From Candidatus Rhodobacter oscarellae (lineage in GTDB: Bacteria; Pseudomonadota; Alphaproteobacteria; Rhodobacterales; Rhodobacteraceae), in NCBI RefSeq assembly GCF_001078595.1, contig NZ_LFTY01000001.1, positions 862,031-926,030 of the forward strand: a stretch of 64,000 nt of DNA. The letters run 5' to 3'. Positions 1-8,927 of this stretch are shown piece after piece. The notes beneath the pieces are model-generated. The model was not told the origin of the DNA. It made no database searches and saw only the letters and a program-made list of their open reading frames with translations. Each line of letters begins with the position of its first letter. Positions within the stretch are counted from its first letter, which is position 1. A program made the translations under genes and the position numbers.

Positions 1-30
1 CATTACGTTCAGTTTCTCACGCAAACTCAT
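1..30 (-). CDS. 5' end of an unknown chemotaxis-cluster gene (partial)
   Basis: Only the first ten codons are inside the window; on the minus strand they read MSLREKLNVM from an ATG at 30-28. A purine-rich ribosome binding site (GGAAAGGG) lies just upstream, and the gene follows cheR by about 30 bases, so it probably belongs to the same operon. A short basic start followed by a hydrophobic strand would suit a CheY-like receiver, which is common at this place in roseobacter chemotaxis loci, but ten residues cannot prove it. Confidence 0.4.
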   Translation of the reverse strand, partial: MSLREKLNVM

Positions 31-59
31 TTCCAGCCCTTTCCGGTTACTCTTTGGCC

Positions 60-899
60 CTAAACGCGCCGATACTTTGTTATCCCCGAATGGACGAGGC
101 CTACGGATTCCGGGGTTCCAACTCGTTCTGAATGACCAATTATTAGGAACCCGTCCTTTGAGAGAATCTCTGAAAACCTTCCCCAAAGTTTGCTCTGTGT
201 CTGTGCGTCAAAGTAGATGACCACATTGCGGCAAAAGATAACGTCGATTGGGCCCTTGACCGGCCAGGGGCGCAACAGGTTGACCTCATCGAAGCTTATG
301 AGCTTTTTGAGCTCGTCTTTGGCCTGTAATGCTCTTGGACGGTCGGGCACAGCCACGAAATACCGGTCGCGCAACCGCTTCTCCATCTGCTTGTCATCAA
401 GCCCCTGGTAGACGCCGGCCCGCCCTGTTTTGATCACGTTCGGATCAATGTCGGTGGCAATTATTTTGATGTCATGGCGTCCTGCATCCGGCATGCATTC
501 CAGCAATTGGATCGCGATGCTGTAAGGCTCTTCGCCCGTCGAGCATCCGGCTGACCAAATCCGCACCTGCCCGCCGGAGCGCGCTCTGCTCATCAGGGGT
601 GGGAGGATCTCGGTTTTTAGCGCCTCAAAGTGATGATTCTCGCGAAAGAACCGCGTCACATTGGTGGTCAACAATGACGTGATATTGCGCAATTCCTCGC
701 CACCGCTGGAGGATTTGAGATACTGGCAATACTCTGGAAAGCCGCCGATCTTTAGCTCCCGCAATCGGCGCGAAAGCCGCGAGACCAATAGGTTGCGCTT
801 GTTATCCGACAAGACAATCCCGCTTTCGCTATAAACGATCGCTGCGAGTTGCTTGAAAGATGTGTCATCAATTCCGGATGCGCGGGCATTTAAAGACAT
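60..899 (-). CDS. cheR: CheR chemotaxis protein methyltransferase
   Basis: CheR methylates glutamates on methyl-accepting chemotaxis proteins with S-adenosylmethionine, setting receptor sensitivity. The 279-residue protein has the usual family length. An all-helical N-terminal domain (about 15-85) contains an arginine-rich stretch near residues 41-49. The SAM-binding domain begins with WSAGCSTGEEPYS near residues 115-127, and the FCRNVVIYFD motif lies near residue 222. It sits 19 bases after cheW in a cheY-cheA-cheW-cheR operon; its opposite number, the methylesterase CheB, is encoded divergently at 5946. Nothing is unusual in the protein. Confidence 0.95.
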   Translation of the reverse strand: MSLNARASGIDDTSFKQLAAIVYSESGIVLSDNKRNLLVSRLSRRLRELKIGGFPEYCQYLKSSSGGEELRNITSLLTTNVTRFFRENHHFEALKTEILPPLMSRARSGGQVRIWSAGCSTGEEPYSIAIQLLECMPDAGRHDIKIIATDIDPNVIKTGRAGVYQGLDDKQMEKRLRDRYFVAVPDRPRALQAKDELKKLISFDEVNLLRPWPVKGPIDVIFCRNVVIYFDAQTQSKLWGRFSEILSKDGFLIIGHSERVGTPESVGLVHSGITKYRRV

Positions 900-918
900 T
901 TGACTTCCCTTAACCGGT

Positions 919-1386
919 TCAAGCCGCTGATTTCACTGTCGAAGGCAGAACGCGTGAAAGGTTCATTTTCCGGATCATGCGGCCATCCGCGATAAGTACG
1001 CCGGAGATGTAGGCACGCACGACTTCGTCAACGATTTCAGGGATAGGCTGCATGTCGGCGTCATCAACGGTCAATATGTCAGACACAACGTCAGCCAAGA
1101 GGCCAACGGTCTGCTCTCCCACGACCGCGATAATGATCACATGGCGCGGGCCCGGTTCCGTTTCGCCAAGGCCCAATCGTTCAGATAGATCAACGACCGG
1201 CACCACCGAGCCACGCAGGTTTATCACACCTTTCACATAAGGTTGCGCATGCGGCAGGATCGTCGTTTCCGTCCAACCGCGTATCTCGCGCACGGATTTT
1301 AGATCAAAACAAAAATCCTGCTCTGACACCTTAAACGCGACAACTTCGTGGTCGTGTTTCTTTTCACTGACTGTAGCTTCTTGCAT
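919..1386 (-). CDS. cheW: CheW coupling protein
   Basis: CheW links receptors to the CheA kinase in the cytoplasmic signalling array. The 155 residues form one CheW domain from about residue 13 onward, with the conserved VVAFKVSEQDFCFDLKSVREI start and the segment VKGVINLRGSVVPVVDL in the middle, the most diagnostic part of the fold. The gene begins only 2 bases after the cheA stop codon, so the two are almost certainly translated from the same message and made in balanced amounts. Confidence 0.95.
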   Translation of the reverse strand: MQEATVSEKKHDHEVVAFKVSEQDFCFDLKSVREIRGWTETTILPHAQPYVKGVINLRGSVVPVVDLSERLGLGETEPGPRHVIIIAVVGEQTVGLLADVVSDILTVDDADMQPIPEIVDEVVRAYISGVLIADGRMIRKMNLSRVLPSTVKSAA

Positions 1387-1388
1387 GA

Positions 1389-3500
1389 TTAACCCGCCAT
1401 GTGGATTGGAAAGTCACCGGGGCTCGCGCTGCCGGAATCTTTGATGATGTTGTCAGGGTCGATAATCAAAGCGATGCGACCGTCCCCGAGTATCGTCGCC
1501 GCCGCGACGCCGCTGATTTGTTGATAGTTCGTCTCCAGGCTCTTGATCACAACCTGTCGTTGATCCTGTATCTCGTCGGCGATAAGCGCATATCGCTGAT
1601 TATTGTCGGATTCCACCAAGAGCAGGACGTGGTCTTCTGGCGATTCCGGCGTGTGCCTAAAACCGAAGAATGAGCCAAGATCGATTATCGGGACGAAGGA
1701 ATTGCGGTTATGCAAAATGCGCCCACTGGACCCGATCGTGTGGATATCCTCAGGATTTGGCTGAAGCGTCTCTTGAATGGTCGAGATCGGAACAACCATC
1801 GTTTGGTCCGCCACTTTGATCACCATTCCTTCCAGCACCGCTAGGGTCAGGGGGAGAGAGATCGAAAAGATCGTTCCTTCGCCAGGCTTGGACTGAATAG
1901 ATACGCGACCGCCCAGCCCCTGGATCTCACTGCGGGCGACATCAAGACCGACGCCTCTGCCGGAGAGTTCAGAGACTTCCGCTTTGGACGAAAAGCCTGG
2001 TAAGAACAGAAGGTTGTCAATCTCTGTGGGGGCTAAGTCAGCGCTTTCAGATACCAACCCTTTGTCGATCGCGATTTGCCGCACCCTGTCACGATTAATG
2101 CCACCGCCATCGTCCGAGATGTCTATCATCACGCGGCCGGAACGATGTGCGGCTTCTAGTGTCACGGTGCCTTGCCCGTCTTTTCCGTTGGCCTCTCGCT
2201 CGTCTGGTTTCTCCAGGCCATGGTCGATCGCATTTCGGATCATATGCGTGAGCGGATCCACGAGCCGTTCGATGACGGTCTTGTCGACCTCTGTATATTC
2301 CCCTTTGGTCACGAACTTAACGCGCTTGCCGGTTGCAGATGCGGCCTCGCGCACGATGCGGGACATGCGCTGGAACATTGGCTTGACCGGCTGCGCTCGG
2401 ATCGCCATTACGCCTTCTTGGATTTCGCTCGCAAGTTGTTTGAGGTTGTCCAAGCCGACCGAGACATCGCTTTCGGAAGGCGGGTCAAATTCCGCAATGG
2501 ACTGGGAGAGCATCGCCTCTTTGATAACCAGCTCGCCAACCAGGTTGATCAGTTTGTCGACTTTTTCGAGGTCCACTCGAATCGTACCGGCGGGCTTACG
2601 CTGTTCCGATTTCTCTGCGCTGGGCGCTTTCTTGGGTTCTTTCTTTGGTTCGGCAGGCGGTGCGGCAGGGGCCTTTGTCTCTTCCTGAGCCTCGGCAGCC
2701 GGTGTCACGTCTGAGAGCGACGGTAGACCGAGAGTCGGTAACTCTTCTGGAACGGATGTCTCTTCGTCGCCTACGCGGCGAACCTCTAGTTGGCACGTGT
2801 CCTCGACAAAATCAAAAGTCTCGCGCACGTCACTTTCTGATGCATCCGTGTCCAGGGTGAGCTTCCAGCGTATCGCGCAAACCGAGCTTACCAATTCAGA
2901 CAGATGTGGGACCGCCTCAAGATCAGCCTCCACCTCAAGCTTGCCAAGGCGTTCTAGGGCTTGAAACAGCAGAACCGGCTCGTTGGCGGAAGTGAACAAT
3001 TCTGGATCCGCGGAAAACTCTATCTCAAACCCGCTGCTTTCAGCGACGGGCGCAATGTCCATATCAAGCTGAAGCGTTACGGGTTCGAAGTCGGGCATCT
3101 CGACTTCCTTAGAGGTGTCTTCACCAATCGTTTCATTCAGGCTTTCGCGCAGCGCCTCTGTGCCCTCAACCTCGCCCTCGCCATTGCGCGCGGCAGCCAC
3201 GAGGTCGGAAAGGTGATCGCCGCACTTTCGAAACAGTTCCAGGAGTTCATCATTCGCTTTGACAGATCCCGAACGCACCTTGTCCAAAGCGGTCTCAAAA
3301 TGGTGCGCGAATGCGACAAGGTCATTTAGCCCGAACGCGCCGGCGCCGCCCTTAATCGAATGCACCGCCCGAAAGATCGCATGCATGGTTTCGCTGTCTT
3401 CGAGGTCCTGAGCCATGCGGTCAAAGCCATCATGCATCGCTTCAAGAAGTTCTTCACACTCCTCAAAGAAGGACTCGCGAAAGTCGTCTTGCTTGGACAT
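1389..3500 (-). CDS. cheA: CheA chemotaxis histidine kinase
   Basis: CheA autophosphorylates on a histidine under receptor control and passes the phosphate to CheY and CheB. The 703-residue protein has the expected order: an Hpt (P1) domain with the phospho-accepting histidine in HSIKGGAGAFG at residue 47; a P2-like region up to about residue 250; a proline- and lysine-rich linker (about 265-305); a dimerisation domain (TIRVDLEKVDKLINLVGE); an ATPase domain with MIRNAIDHGLE (N box), DISDDGGGI (G1) and GRGVGLDVA (G2); and a C-terminal CheW-like domain from roughly residue 560. It starts 2 bases after the cheY stop codon. All catalytic motifs are intact. Confidence 0.97.
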   Translation of the reverse strand: MSKQDDFRESFFEECEELLEAMHDGFDRMAQDLEDSETMHAIFRAVHSIKGGAGAFGLNDLVAFAHHFETALDKVRSGSVKANDELLELFRKCGDHLSDLVAAARNGEGEVEGTEALRESLNETIGEDTSKEVEMPDFEPVTLQLDMDIAPVAESSGFEIEFSADPELFTSANEPVLLFQALERLGKLEVEADLEAVPHLSELVSSVCAIRWKLTLDTDASESDVRETFDFVEDTCQLEVRRVGDEETSVPEELPTLGLPSLSDVTPAAEAQEETKAPAAPPAEPKKEPKKAPSAEKSEQRKPAGTIRVDLEKVDKLINLVGELVIKEAMLSQSIAEFDPPSESDVSVGLDNLKQLASEIQEGVMAIRAQPVKPMFQRMSRIVREAASATGKRVKFVTKGEYTEVDKTVIERLVDPLTHMIRNAIDHGLEKPDEREANGKDGQGTVTLEAAHRSGRVMIDISDDGGGINRDRVRQIAIDKGLVSESADLAPTEIDNLLFLPGFSSKAEVSELSGRGVGLDVARSEIQGLGGRVSIQSKPGEGTIFSISLPLTLAVLEGMVIKVADQTMVVPISTIQETLQPNPEDIHTIGSSGRILHNRNSFVPIIDLGSFFGFRHTPESPEDHVLLLVESDNNQRYALIADEIQDQRQVVIKSLETNYQQISGVAAATILGDGRIALIIDPDNIIKDSGSASPGDFPIHMAG

Positions 3501-3502
3501 GC

Positions 3503-3883
3503 TTATGCTCCCCCATCAATGGCGGCGACCCGTCGGATGGCCCAAACCAATTTCTCTTCGTCAAACGGCTTCACGATCCATCCCGTGGCACCGGAGGCCC
3601 GCGCGCGCGCCTTCATTTCTGGGGCGCTTTCGGTGGTGAGAACCAAGATCGGCACGACACGTTCCGTCTGCCGCTGCCGCGCGGCCTCTAAGAACCCGAA
3701 CCCGTCCATGCGCGGCATATTGATATCGGTGATAATGACGTCGGGATTGAACGCGGCCATCTTATCAAGGCCATCCAGCCCGTCCTCGGCGAGCTCGACC
3801 GTGTATCCCGCGGATCCGAGCGCCGCGCCCAGCAGGTTTCGCATCGTGCGAGAATCGTCAATCGCAAGAACCTTCAAACTCAT
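3503..3883 (-). CDS. cheY: CheY-type response regulator
   Basis: This is a single receiver domain of 126 residues that carries phosphate from CheA to the flagellar motor or acts as a phosphate sink. The acidic pocket is the DD at residues 9-10, the phosphorylation site is D53 in IITDINMP, and the switch threonine (VLTT) and conserved lysine (IVKPFD) are present. The reading frame is open further upstream, but I chose the ATG at 3883 because MSLKVLAIDD starts the first beta strand, a GGAGG site lies 7 bases before it, and the ATG overlaps the stop codon of the STAS gene as ATGA. Confidence 0.93.
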   Translation of the reverse strand: MSLKVLAIDDSRTMRNLLGAALGSAGYTVELAEDGLDGLDKMAAFNPDVIITDINMPRMDGFGFLEAARQRQTERVVPILVLTTESAPEMKARARASGATGWIVKPFDEEKLVWAIRRVAAIDGGA

Positions 3884-4176
3884 TGTGGTGCCTCCATGGT
3901 TTCGGCGGCACCCAAATCTGGCCCCGCTATCCCCAGAAGGCGGCTGCATTCAATCATGCCTGAGCTTGGATTTTCGACCGAGAATGCGACCTCTTCGCTT
4001 CGCCACTGGCGACAGGCTGCCACGAGCACCTGCGCTGCCAGCGCGCCGCAATGAGAAACCTCACTTGCGTCCAGCGTGATCGCCTTGTTCCTGTTTTCAT
4101 TCAGCATTTCCGCCAAATTATGGGCAGCCGCACTGTCGAGACGCGATGCGAGTTTAAAAGTATCACTCATCCCCAT
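3880..4176 (-). CDS. STAS-domain protein of the chemotaxis operon
   Basis: A 98-residue protein resembling anti-sigma-factor antagonists of the SpoIIAA type, encoded between a globin-coupled receptor and cheY and overlapping cheY by 4 bases. The fold is indicated by LASRLDSAAAHNLAEML, then AITLDASEVSHCGALAAQVL, then a C-terminal helix. In SpoIIAA relatives the segment after the DAS strand carries a phosphorylatable serine or threonine next to a glycine; here that place reads SHCGAL, with cysteine before the glycine. Two start codons are possible, ATG at 4176 or 4170; AAAGGACA fits either. Its function in chemotaxis is unknown to me, but the place in the operon suggests that it works with CheA/CheY. 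Confidence 0.75.
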   Translation of the reverse strand: MGMSDTFKLASRLDSAAAHNLAEMLNENRNKAITLDASEVSHCGALAAQVLVAACRQWRSEEVAFSVENPSSGMIECSRLLGIAGPDLGAAETMEAPQ

Positions 4177-4262
4177 TGTCCTTTTGTGGTTCCGGCCGAA
4201 GCCATGTGGAATTCATAGCGATGCGCAGTTCTGCTTCTGGCCGACGGCGCAAAATGGGCCTT

Positions 4263-5714
4263 CTATTCATTCAGTTGGAATCTGGCCACCAAGCCGGACA
4301 TGTTGTCCGCTTCATTGGACAGGGACGCACCGGCCGCTGACGTTTCTTCAACCATTGCCGCGTTCTGTTGTGTCATCTGGTCCAGGTATTCGATTGCAGA
4401 GTTGATCTCGCCAATGCTGGTCGCCTGGGCCTCCGCCGCGGCTGCCATCCCGTTCACTTGACCGCTGACCTCACCAAAGGCTTCGATCGTCCGGGTCAAA
4501 ACCTCTGAAGTATTCTCGACCAGATTGACGCCTGCCCCAACATGTTCCGAGCTAGAACTGATGAGCGATTTGATGGATTTGGCGGCCTCTGCGGAACGCT
4601 GCGCAAGTGTCCGGACTTCTGATGCGACAACCGCAAATCCTTTGCCCGCTTCGCCTGCCCGCGCGGCCTCTACACCGGCGTTCAGGGCGAGCAGATTGGT
4701 TTGGAACGCGATCTCATCAATCACCGAGATGATCTGGCTCATTTCTCTTGAGCTGTTCTCGATCTGCGCCATCGCGGATTGCGTTTCCTTGACAACTTCT
4801 CCGCCGGCCTGCGCGTCCTTCAAGGCGGCCCCGACAGTTGCATCGGTCTTGCGCGCCGTTTCGGCCGTATCTTTGACCTTTTCGTTCAAGGAATTGATCG
4901 ACGCCGTCGTTTCCTCGACACTTGCTGCTTGCTGTTCGGTGCGCCGCGCTAGGTCGTCTGAGGCCTGGGCAATCTCGTTTGACCCGGCGCGAATACTATC
5001 TGCGGAGGTGCGGGTTTCACTGATGATCTCTCTCAAATTCGAGACCGCGAGATTCATAGCTGAGGCAAGGCGTTCCTTGCCGGCAAAATCCTCGGCATTG
5101 ACCTGAATATCTAGGTCTCCATCGGCCAATTTCTCAAGCGCGATGGCAAGCTGGTCCAGCGAAAAATCAAGGCTCTCTTGTCGGGCAAGCCATCTTTCTT
5201 CGAGATCTTCAAAGTAAACCGAGACCGAAAGCTCGATGTCCAAAAGCGCGGCTTTCACAACCGCCACAACCTTTTCGACCGTCTCTGCGCTAGAGGCACC
5301 ACCGCGCAGGAAGGAAACCCCCGATCCCTGCGAGCGCACAATGGTCTTGACCACCTCTTCAATGACCAGTGCGTAGGCGCCCATGTACCATTTCGGCTTT
5401 AGCCCGATGCGCGCATGCGTCAGGCCAACGGTGCGCACTTTTTGGTGGTAGCTATCGTCAAATTGAGCGTCCAGAATGCTCTGCCAATGGGTCATTTGCA
5501 GATCTTTGGCTTGATCCATATGCGCGTCATCTTTGAAGAAGTCGCGCAGCTCTGGGTTCTGACGAACCGCCTGATAGAAGCGATCAAGGGCCGTTTCTAG
5601 AGACGCTTCCACCACGGGTTTCACATCGCGCAGCACCCCGCGGGCCTTCGCATCGAACGACATAAACGCCAGCCGATCCTCAAGGCTCTCCAGTTCAAGT
5701 TTACGGGCTTCCAT
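4263..5714 (-). CDS. Globin-coupled methyl-accepting chemotaxis receptor (HemAT-like)
   Basis: A soluble 483-residue chemoreceptor with no membrane-spanning segment. Residues 1 to about 165 match the globin-sensor (protoglobin) fold of HemAT; the segment [16 protein letters not shown] contains the proximal heme histidine at residue 100, so the likely ligand is oxygen or another diatomic gas. A short HAMP-like stretch follows ([20 protein letters not shown]), then a coiled-coil signalling domain with the hairpin tip [19 protein letters not shown] that contacts CheA/CheW. It is the first gene of the leftward chemotaxis operon, with an 86-base gap to the STAS gene, and is divergent from cheB. 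The probable role is aerotaxis. Confidence 0.92.
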   Translation of the reverse strand: MEARKLELESLEDRLAFMSFDAKARGVLRDVKPVVEASLETALDRFYQAVRQNPELRDFFKDDAHMDQAKDLQMTHWQSILDAQFDDSYHQKVRTVGLTHARIGLKPKWYMGAYALVIEEVVKTIVRSQGSGVSFLRGGASSAETVEKVVAVVKAALLDIELSVSVYFEDLEERWLARQESLDFSLDQLAIALEKLADGDLDIQVNAEDFAGKERLASAMNLAVSNLREIISETRTSADSIRAGSNEIAQASDDLARRTEQQAASVEETTASINSLNEKVKDTAETARKTDATVGAALKDAQAGGEVVKETQSAMAQIENSSREMSQIISVIDEIAFQTNLLALNAGVEAARAGEAGKGFAVVASEVRTLAQRSAEAAKSIKSLISSSSEHVGAGVNLVENTSEVLTRTIEAFGEVSGQVNGMAAAAEAQATSIGEINSAIEYLDQMTQQNAAMVEETSAAGASLSNEADNMSGLVARFQLNE

Positions 5715-5945
5715 TGTAGCTCCTAGTCTGATTTGGCTGCTCCCGGCTGACCGTGGAAGAGACCACGCCAGGTCGTTGGTTGGGCCCTGAGCTAAAAGGT
5801 AATCTGAAATTTTGCGTTAATGGCCGATCCGGGTTTCCATCAAAATTTTCAGATCAAAACCCCCGCGTTTTCCGCCTGTTAAGGAGTCGTCTGATAGGCA
5901 GCGTGAAACGGCTCTGCCATTGAACCAACTCTTCGAGACGCCAAC
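5715..5945. promoter_or_regulatory. Divergent promoter region with a long inverted repeat
   Basis: This 231-base gap separates the leftward receptor-cheYAWR operon from rightward cheB-cheD, so it should hold promoters for both. It contains a 13/14-base inverted repeat: ATCTGAAATTTTG at 5802-5814 and CAAAATTTTCAGAT at 5841-5854, differing by one inserted base and separated by 26 bases. Such a pair could be two halves of an operator or a hairpin. I could not assign -10/-35 elements with confidence. Confidence 0.45.
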
Positions 5946-6968
5946 TTGAAACATGACGCCGACACCAACCTTGCGGTCCTGATGATTGACACGCAGATCA
6001 AACGGTCTGGGCGCATGATGGCGTCAATCGCGAACTACAACGCATTGAAATTTCTGGGCTGCGCGAAATCCTTCGCCCAGGCCGAGAGAATTACGCGGAT
6101 TGAACGCCCGGACCTGGTTGTGGTGGACGCGGCGCAATGCGCAGGCCCAGAGTTCGCGGCCTTTTCAGAAAACATGCATCGGATGCAAGCGCGCCTGCTG
6201 GTTCTGACCGACGGAAAGAACAAGCCATCGAGCCTTGCCAGATCCGCGACAATTGTGGCGCGTGACAGGCTAGATGCAAGCGGCGGCATCGGGGCCTACC
6301 TGGTCAAGAATTTTACATCTCAGCATCCCAGAGCGCGCCGCCCTGACGCCGACCCTACGCGGCAAAATCACCCGCTGCGGATCGTGGTGATCGGCGCGTC
6401 TACCGGCGGGGTGGAGGCGTTGCTTGAGGTGCTTTCCGCCTACCCCCAAGACTGCCCGCCGACCTTGATTGTTCAGCATATTGGCGGCGAATTTCTTGAT
6501 GGGCTTGCAATGCGGCTGGATCGGAATTGCCGGGCGCGGGTCCAGCCCGCAGTTCATTCCGCCAGAGTTGAACCCGGGCTAGTGCTAATGGCGCCCGGCA
6601 ACCAAGCGCATCTGACCTTGGCGCCAGACGCACGGCGCTGCCGGTTGGTCAAGCACGGCCTGATCTCTGGCCATCGGCCATCGGTGGACGCGCTGTTCCA
6701 TTCCGCGGCCGAGGCGCATGGGCGCAACACCATTGGGGTTTTGTTAACGGGAATGGGGCGTGATGGCGCCAATGGGCTGCATGCCATAAGGCGCGCCGGA
6801 GGTTGGACAATCGCACAAGATCAGGCGTCCTCTACAGTGTTCGGAATGCCGCGAGCCGCGCATGAAATTGGCGCGGTTGAAGAGATGCTCCCCCTCGACG
6901 AAATCGGCCCTGCAATCCTACGCGCAGCGGCTCTAAAGCCTAAGGAGCCGGTAGATGTCGCAACCTGA
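5946..6968 (+). CDS. cheB: CheB-type protein-glutamate methylesterase with degenerate receiver
   Basis: CheB removes methyl groups from receptors (and deamidates some glutamines), opposing CheR. The 340-residue protein has an intact methylesterase domain from about residue 144: the catalytic triad is visible as S152 (IGASTGG), H178 (IVQHIGG) and D273 (GMGRDGAN). The N-terminal domain has receiver-like secondary structure with an aspartate at residue 61 (LVVVDAAQ), but the usual double-acid pocket is reduced to MIDT and the conserved lysine is not clear, so control by phosphorylation is doubtful. The frame starts with TTG at 5946 and no strong ribosome site is visible; a later ATG (5982) would remove part of the first strand. 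It overlaps cheD by 14 bases. Confidence 0.88.
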   Translation: MKHDADTNLAVLMIDTQIKRSGRMMASIANYNALKFLGCAKSFAQAERITRIERPDLVVVDAAQCAGPEFAAFSENMHRMQARLLVLTDGKNKPSSLARSATIVARDRLDASGGIGAYLVKNFTSQHPRARRPDADPTRQNHPLRIVVIGASTGGVEALLEVLSAYPQDCPPTLIVQHIGGEFLDGLAMRLDRNCRARVQPAVHSARVEPGLVLMAPGNQAHLTLAPDARRCRLVKHGLISGHRPSVDALFHSAAEAHGRNTIGVLLTGMGRDGANGLHAIRRAGGWTIAQDQASSTVFGMPRAAHEIGAVEEMLPLDEIGPAILRAAALKPKEPVDVAT

Positions 6969-7488
6969 GAACATCATCCACATCATTCAGGGCCAGTTTC
7001 ACGTCTCGAACCGTCCCGGTGACGTCCTGGCCACGGTGCTCGGGTCCTGCGTCGCGGCCTGCCTTTATGACCCAGAAAACAAAGTCGGGGGGATGAACCA
7101 TTTCCTGCTGCCTGGAAGCGACCCCAACGCCGGCAGCAACGTGAAATACGGGGCGCATTCCATGGAGATGCTGATCAATACGCTGATCCGAAAGGGCGCC
7201 ATGCGCAACCGGATCGAGGCGCAGCTATTCGGCGGCGGCAATGTTGTGAAAGGCATCAGCCGCATTGGCGAAAGCAACGCAAGTTTTGCCCGAAAGTTTG
7301 TCATGGATGAGGGGCTGAAGCTTACAAAGACCGACCTTGGCGGCAAGACGGGCCGCCGTGTGCGGTTCAACTGCACCACAGGATTCGCGAAGGTCCAGGT
7401 CTTCAATGTCGTCGAAGAACAGCCGCAACGCCCGACCAGGCCAGCAGCCCGGCCGACGAAGCCTGTTGGTGAGGTGGAACTCTTTTAG
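6955..7488 (+). CDS. cheD: CheD chemoreceptor glutamine deamidase
   Basis: CheD deamidates receptor glutamines and often tunes CheC/CheY feedback. The 177 residues show the family signature: GSCVAACLYD with the catalytic cysteine at residue 32, and GGMNHFLLPG with the catalytic histidine at residue 49, followed by KYGAHSMEMLIN. The C-terminal 20 residues are rich in proline and arginine and probably unstructured. The ATG lies inside cheB (14-base overlap), indicating coupled translation. The stop codon overlaps the stop of the convergent ligase gene by 3 bases, so there is no room for a separate terminator. Confidence 0.95.
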   Translation: MSQPENIIHIIQGQFHVSNRPGDVLATVLGSCVAACLYDPENKVGGMNHFLLPGSDPNAGSNVKYGAHSMEMLINTLIRKGAMRNRIEAQLFGGGNVVKGISRIGESNASFARKFVMDEGLKLTKTDLGGKTGRRVRFNCTTGFAKVQVFNVVEEQPQRPTRPAARPTKPVGEVELF

Positions 7489-8927
7489 CCCTGCACCGAC
7501 GCCGAGCAGGTCTTTTGTGCAAGGGCACGGACCTGATCGGTCACCACCTTGCCCATCGCATTTCGCGGCAGGGCATCAACGAAGACGACGTCCTTGGGGT
7601 GCTTGTAGCGAGCGAGGCCCTGCCGCAGCGCGGTCATCAAAGCTTCTCGATCTGCGGTGCCAACGACGACCGCAACCGGAACCTCGCCCCATCTTTCATC
7701 GGCGCGCCCGACCACAGCGACCTCTGCCACGCCGGGTACACGCCTTAGGACACGCTCGATCTCGGCGGGATAGATGTTCTCGCCGCCGGAGATGATGACA
7801 TGCTTGATCCGGTCCGCGAACCAATAGATCCCATCTGCGTCGCGCATTGCGACATCGCCGGTCTTGAACCAACCGTCCGAGATCGCGGCTGCGGTCAGTT
7901 CCGGCGAACGCCAATACTCGCGCAGGATGTTTGGGCCCTTGACCCAGATCTCGCCCGGCACGCCATCCGGAACGTCCTGGTCGTCGGCGACAAGCCGCAC
8001 CGAGCACCCTTTGGCCGGGCGACCAATCGCGCCCACAGTGTCCATCGCGTCATCCACGGTTTGGGCGATCGCGAACGGGCAGGTCTCGGTCGCGCCGTAG
8101 ACCTGCATCACGGGCACGCCGCGGGCGTGAACGGCCTCGATCAGCTCGACCGGTACGTCGGTGGAACCGATGGACAGCGACCGCAACCCGGCCAGGTCCG
8201 CCGCCCGCCATTCGGGCGTCTCCAGCACGGCCTGCAACACAGTGGGCACCGTAATCGCATGGGTGACCTCGGCCAGGGCCGCCGCCATCTGCGCGGGCTC
8301 GAAGCGCTGGTGCAGGACCACCTCGGCGCCCACCGAGAAGGCCGGCGTTGGCAGGATGTTCAGCCCGCCCACATGAAAGAGCGGCAGCACGTTCAACACG
8401 CGGCTTTCCGCAGTCAAACCGTGCGCGGCCACTGACATCGCCGCGTTCGCGGCCACTGCCACCTGGGTCAGGACGACGCCCTTTGGCTTGCCCGTGGAAC
8501 CGGAGGTGTAGACCAGCAAAAGCGGGTCCTCCTCGCGCCCTTGCGGGCACGCCTCGGCAGCCCCCTGGAGCGTGCCAACCAGATGCGCGCCAAAGCGCGC
8601 GGCCTTGGCGGCGAAATGCGCATCATGGATCACCAAACGCGGTTCGGCATCCGCCACAATCGCGTCGATCTCGGCATCTGAAAGCCGCCAGTTCAAAGGC
8701 AGCAGCATTGCGCCCATGCGCGCGCAGGCAAACAGCAGCACGAAGACTTCGGGGTGGTTCAGACCGTACCACGCCACGCGGTCACCGCGCTGCACGCCAT
8801 GCGCGGCCAACTGCTCGGCGCGCGTGGCCACCTGCGTGGCCAGATCCTGGTAGCTCAGCGTTTCGCCTTCGAAGCTCAGCGCGGGTGCCGCGGGCCGCGC
8901 TGCGGCCAGCCACCCGTCAAGCATCAT
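7485..8927 (-). CDS. AMP-dependent acyl-CoA ligase
   Basis: A 480-residue member of the ANL (adenylate-forming) superfamily that would activate a carboxylic acid to its CoA thioester with ATP. The phosphate-binding loop is LLLVYTSGSTGKPKG (about 153-167); VYGATETCP is the A5 region; GWFKTGDVA and DRIKHVIISGGENIYPAEIE mark the hinge, and the catalytic lysine lies in PRNAMGKVV near the C-terminus. The shortish length suits ligases for small or aromatic acids. It is the last gene of a four-gene operon and overlaps the preceding acyl-CoA dehydrogenase by 11 bases. The substrate is unknown; the NicX-like gene upstream hints at a product of heteroaromatic breakdown. Confidence 0.85.
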   Translation of the reverse strand: MMLDGWLAAARPAAPALSFEGETLSYQDLATQVATRAEQLAAHGVQRGDRVAWYGLNHPEVFVLLFACARMGAMLLPLNWRLSDAEIDAIVADAEPRLVIHDAHFAAKAARFGAHLVGTLQGAAEACPQGREEDPLLLVYTSGSTGKPKGVVLTQVAVAANAAMSVAAHGLTAESRVLNVLPLFHVGGLNILPTPAFSVGAEVVLHQRFEPAQMAAALAEVTHAITVPTVLQAVLETPEWRAADLAGLRSLSIGSTDVPVELIEAVHARGVPVMQVYGATETCPFAIAQTVDDAMDTVGAIGRPAKGCSVRLVADDQDVPDGVPGEIWVKGPNILREYWRSPELTAAAISDGWFKTGDVAMRDADGIYWFADRIKHVIISGGENIYPAEIERVLRRVPGVAEVAVVGRADERWGEVPVAVVVGTADREALMTALRQGLARYKHPKDVVFVDALPRNAMGKVVTDQVRALAQKTCSASVQG

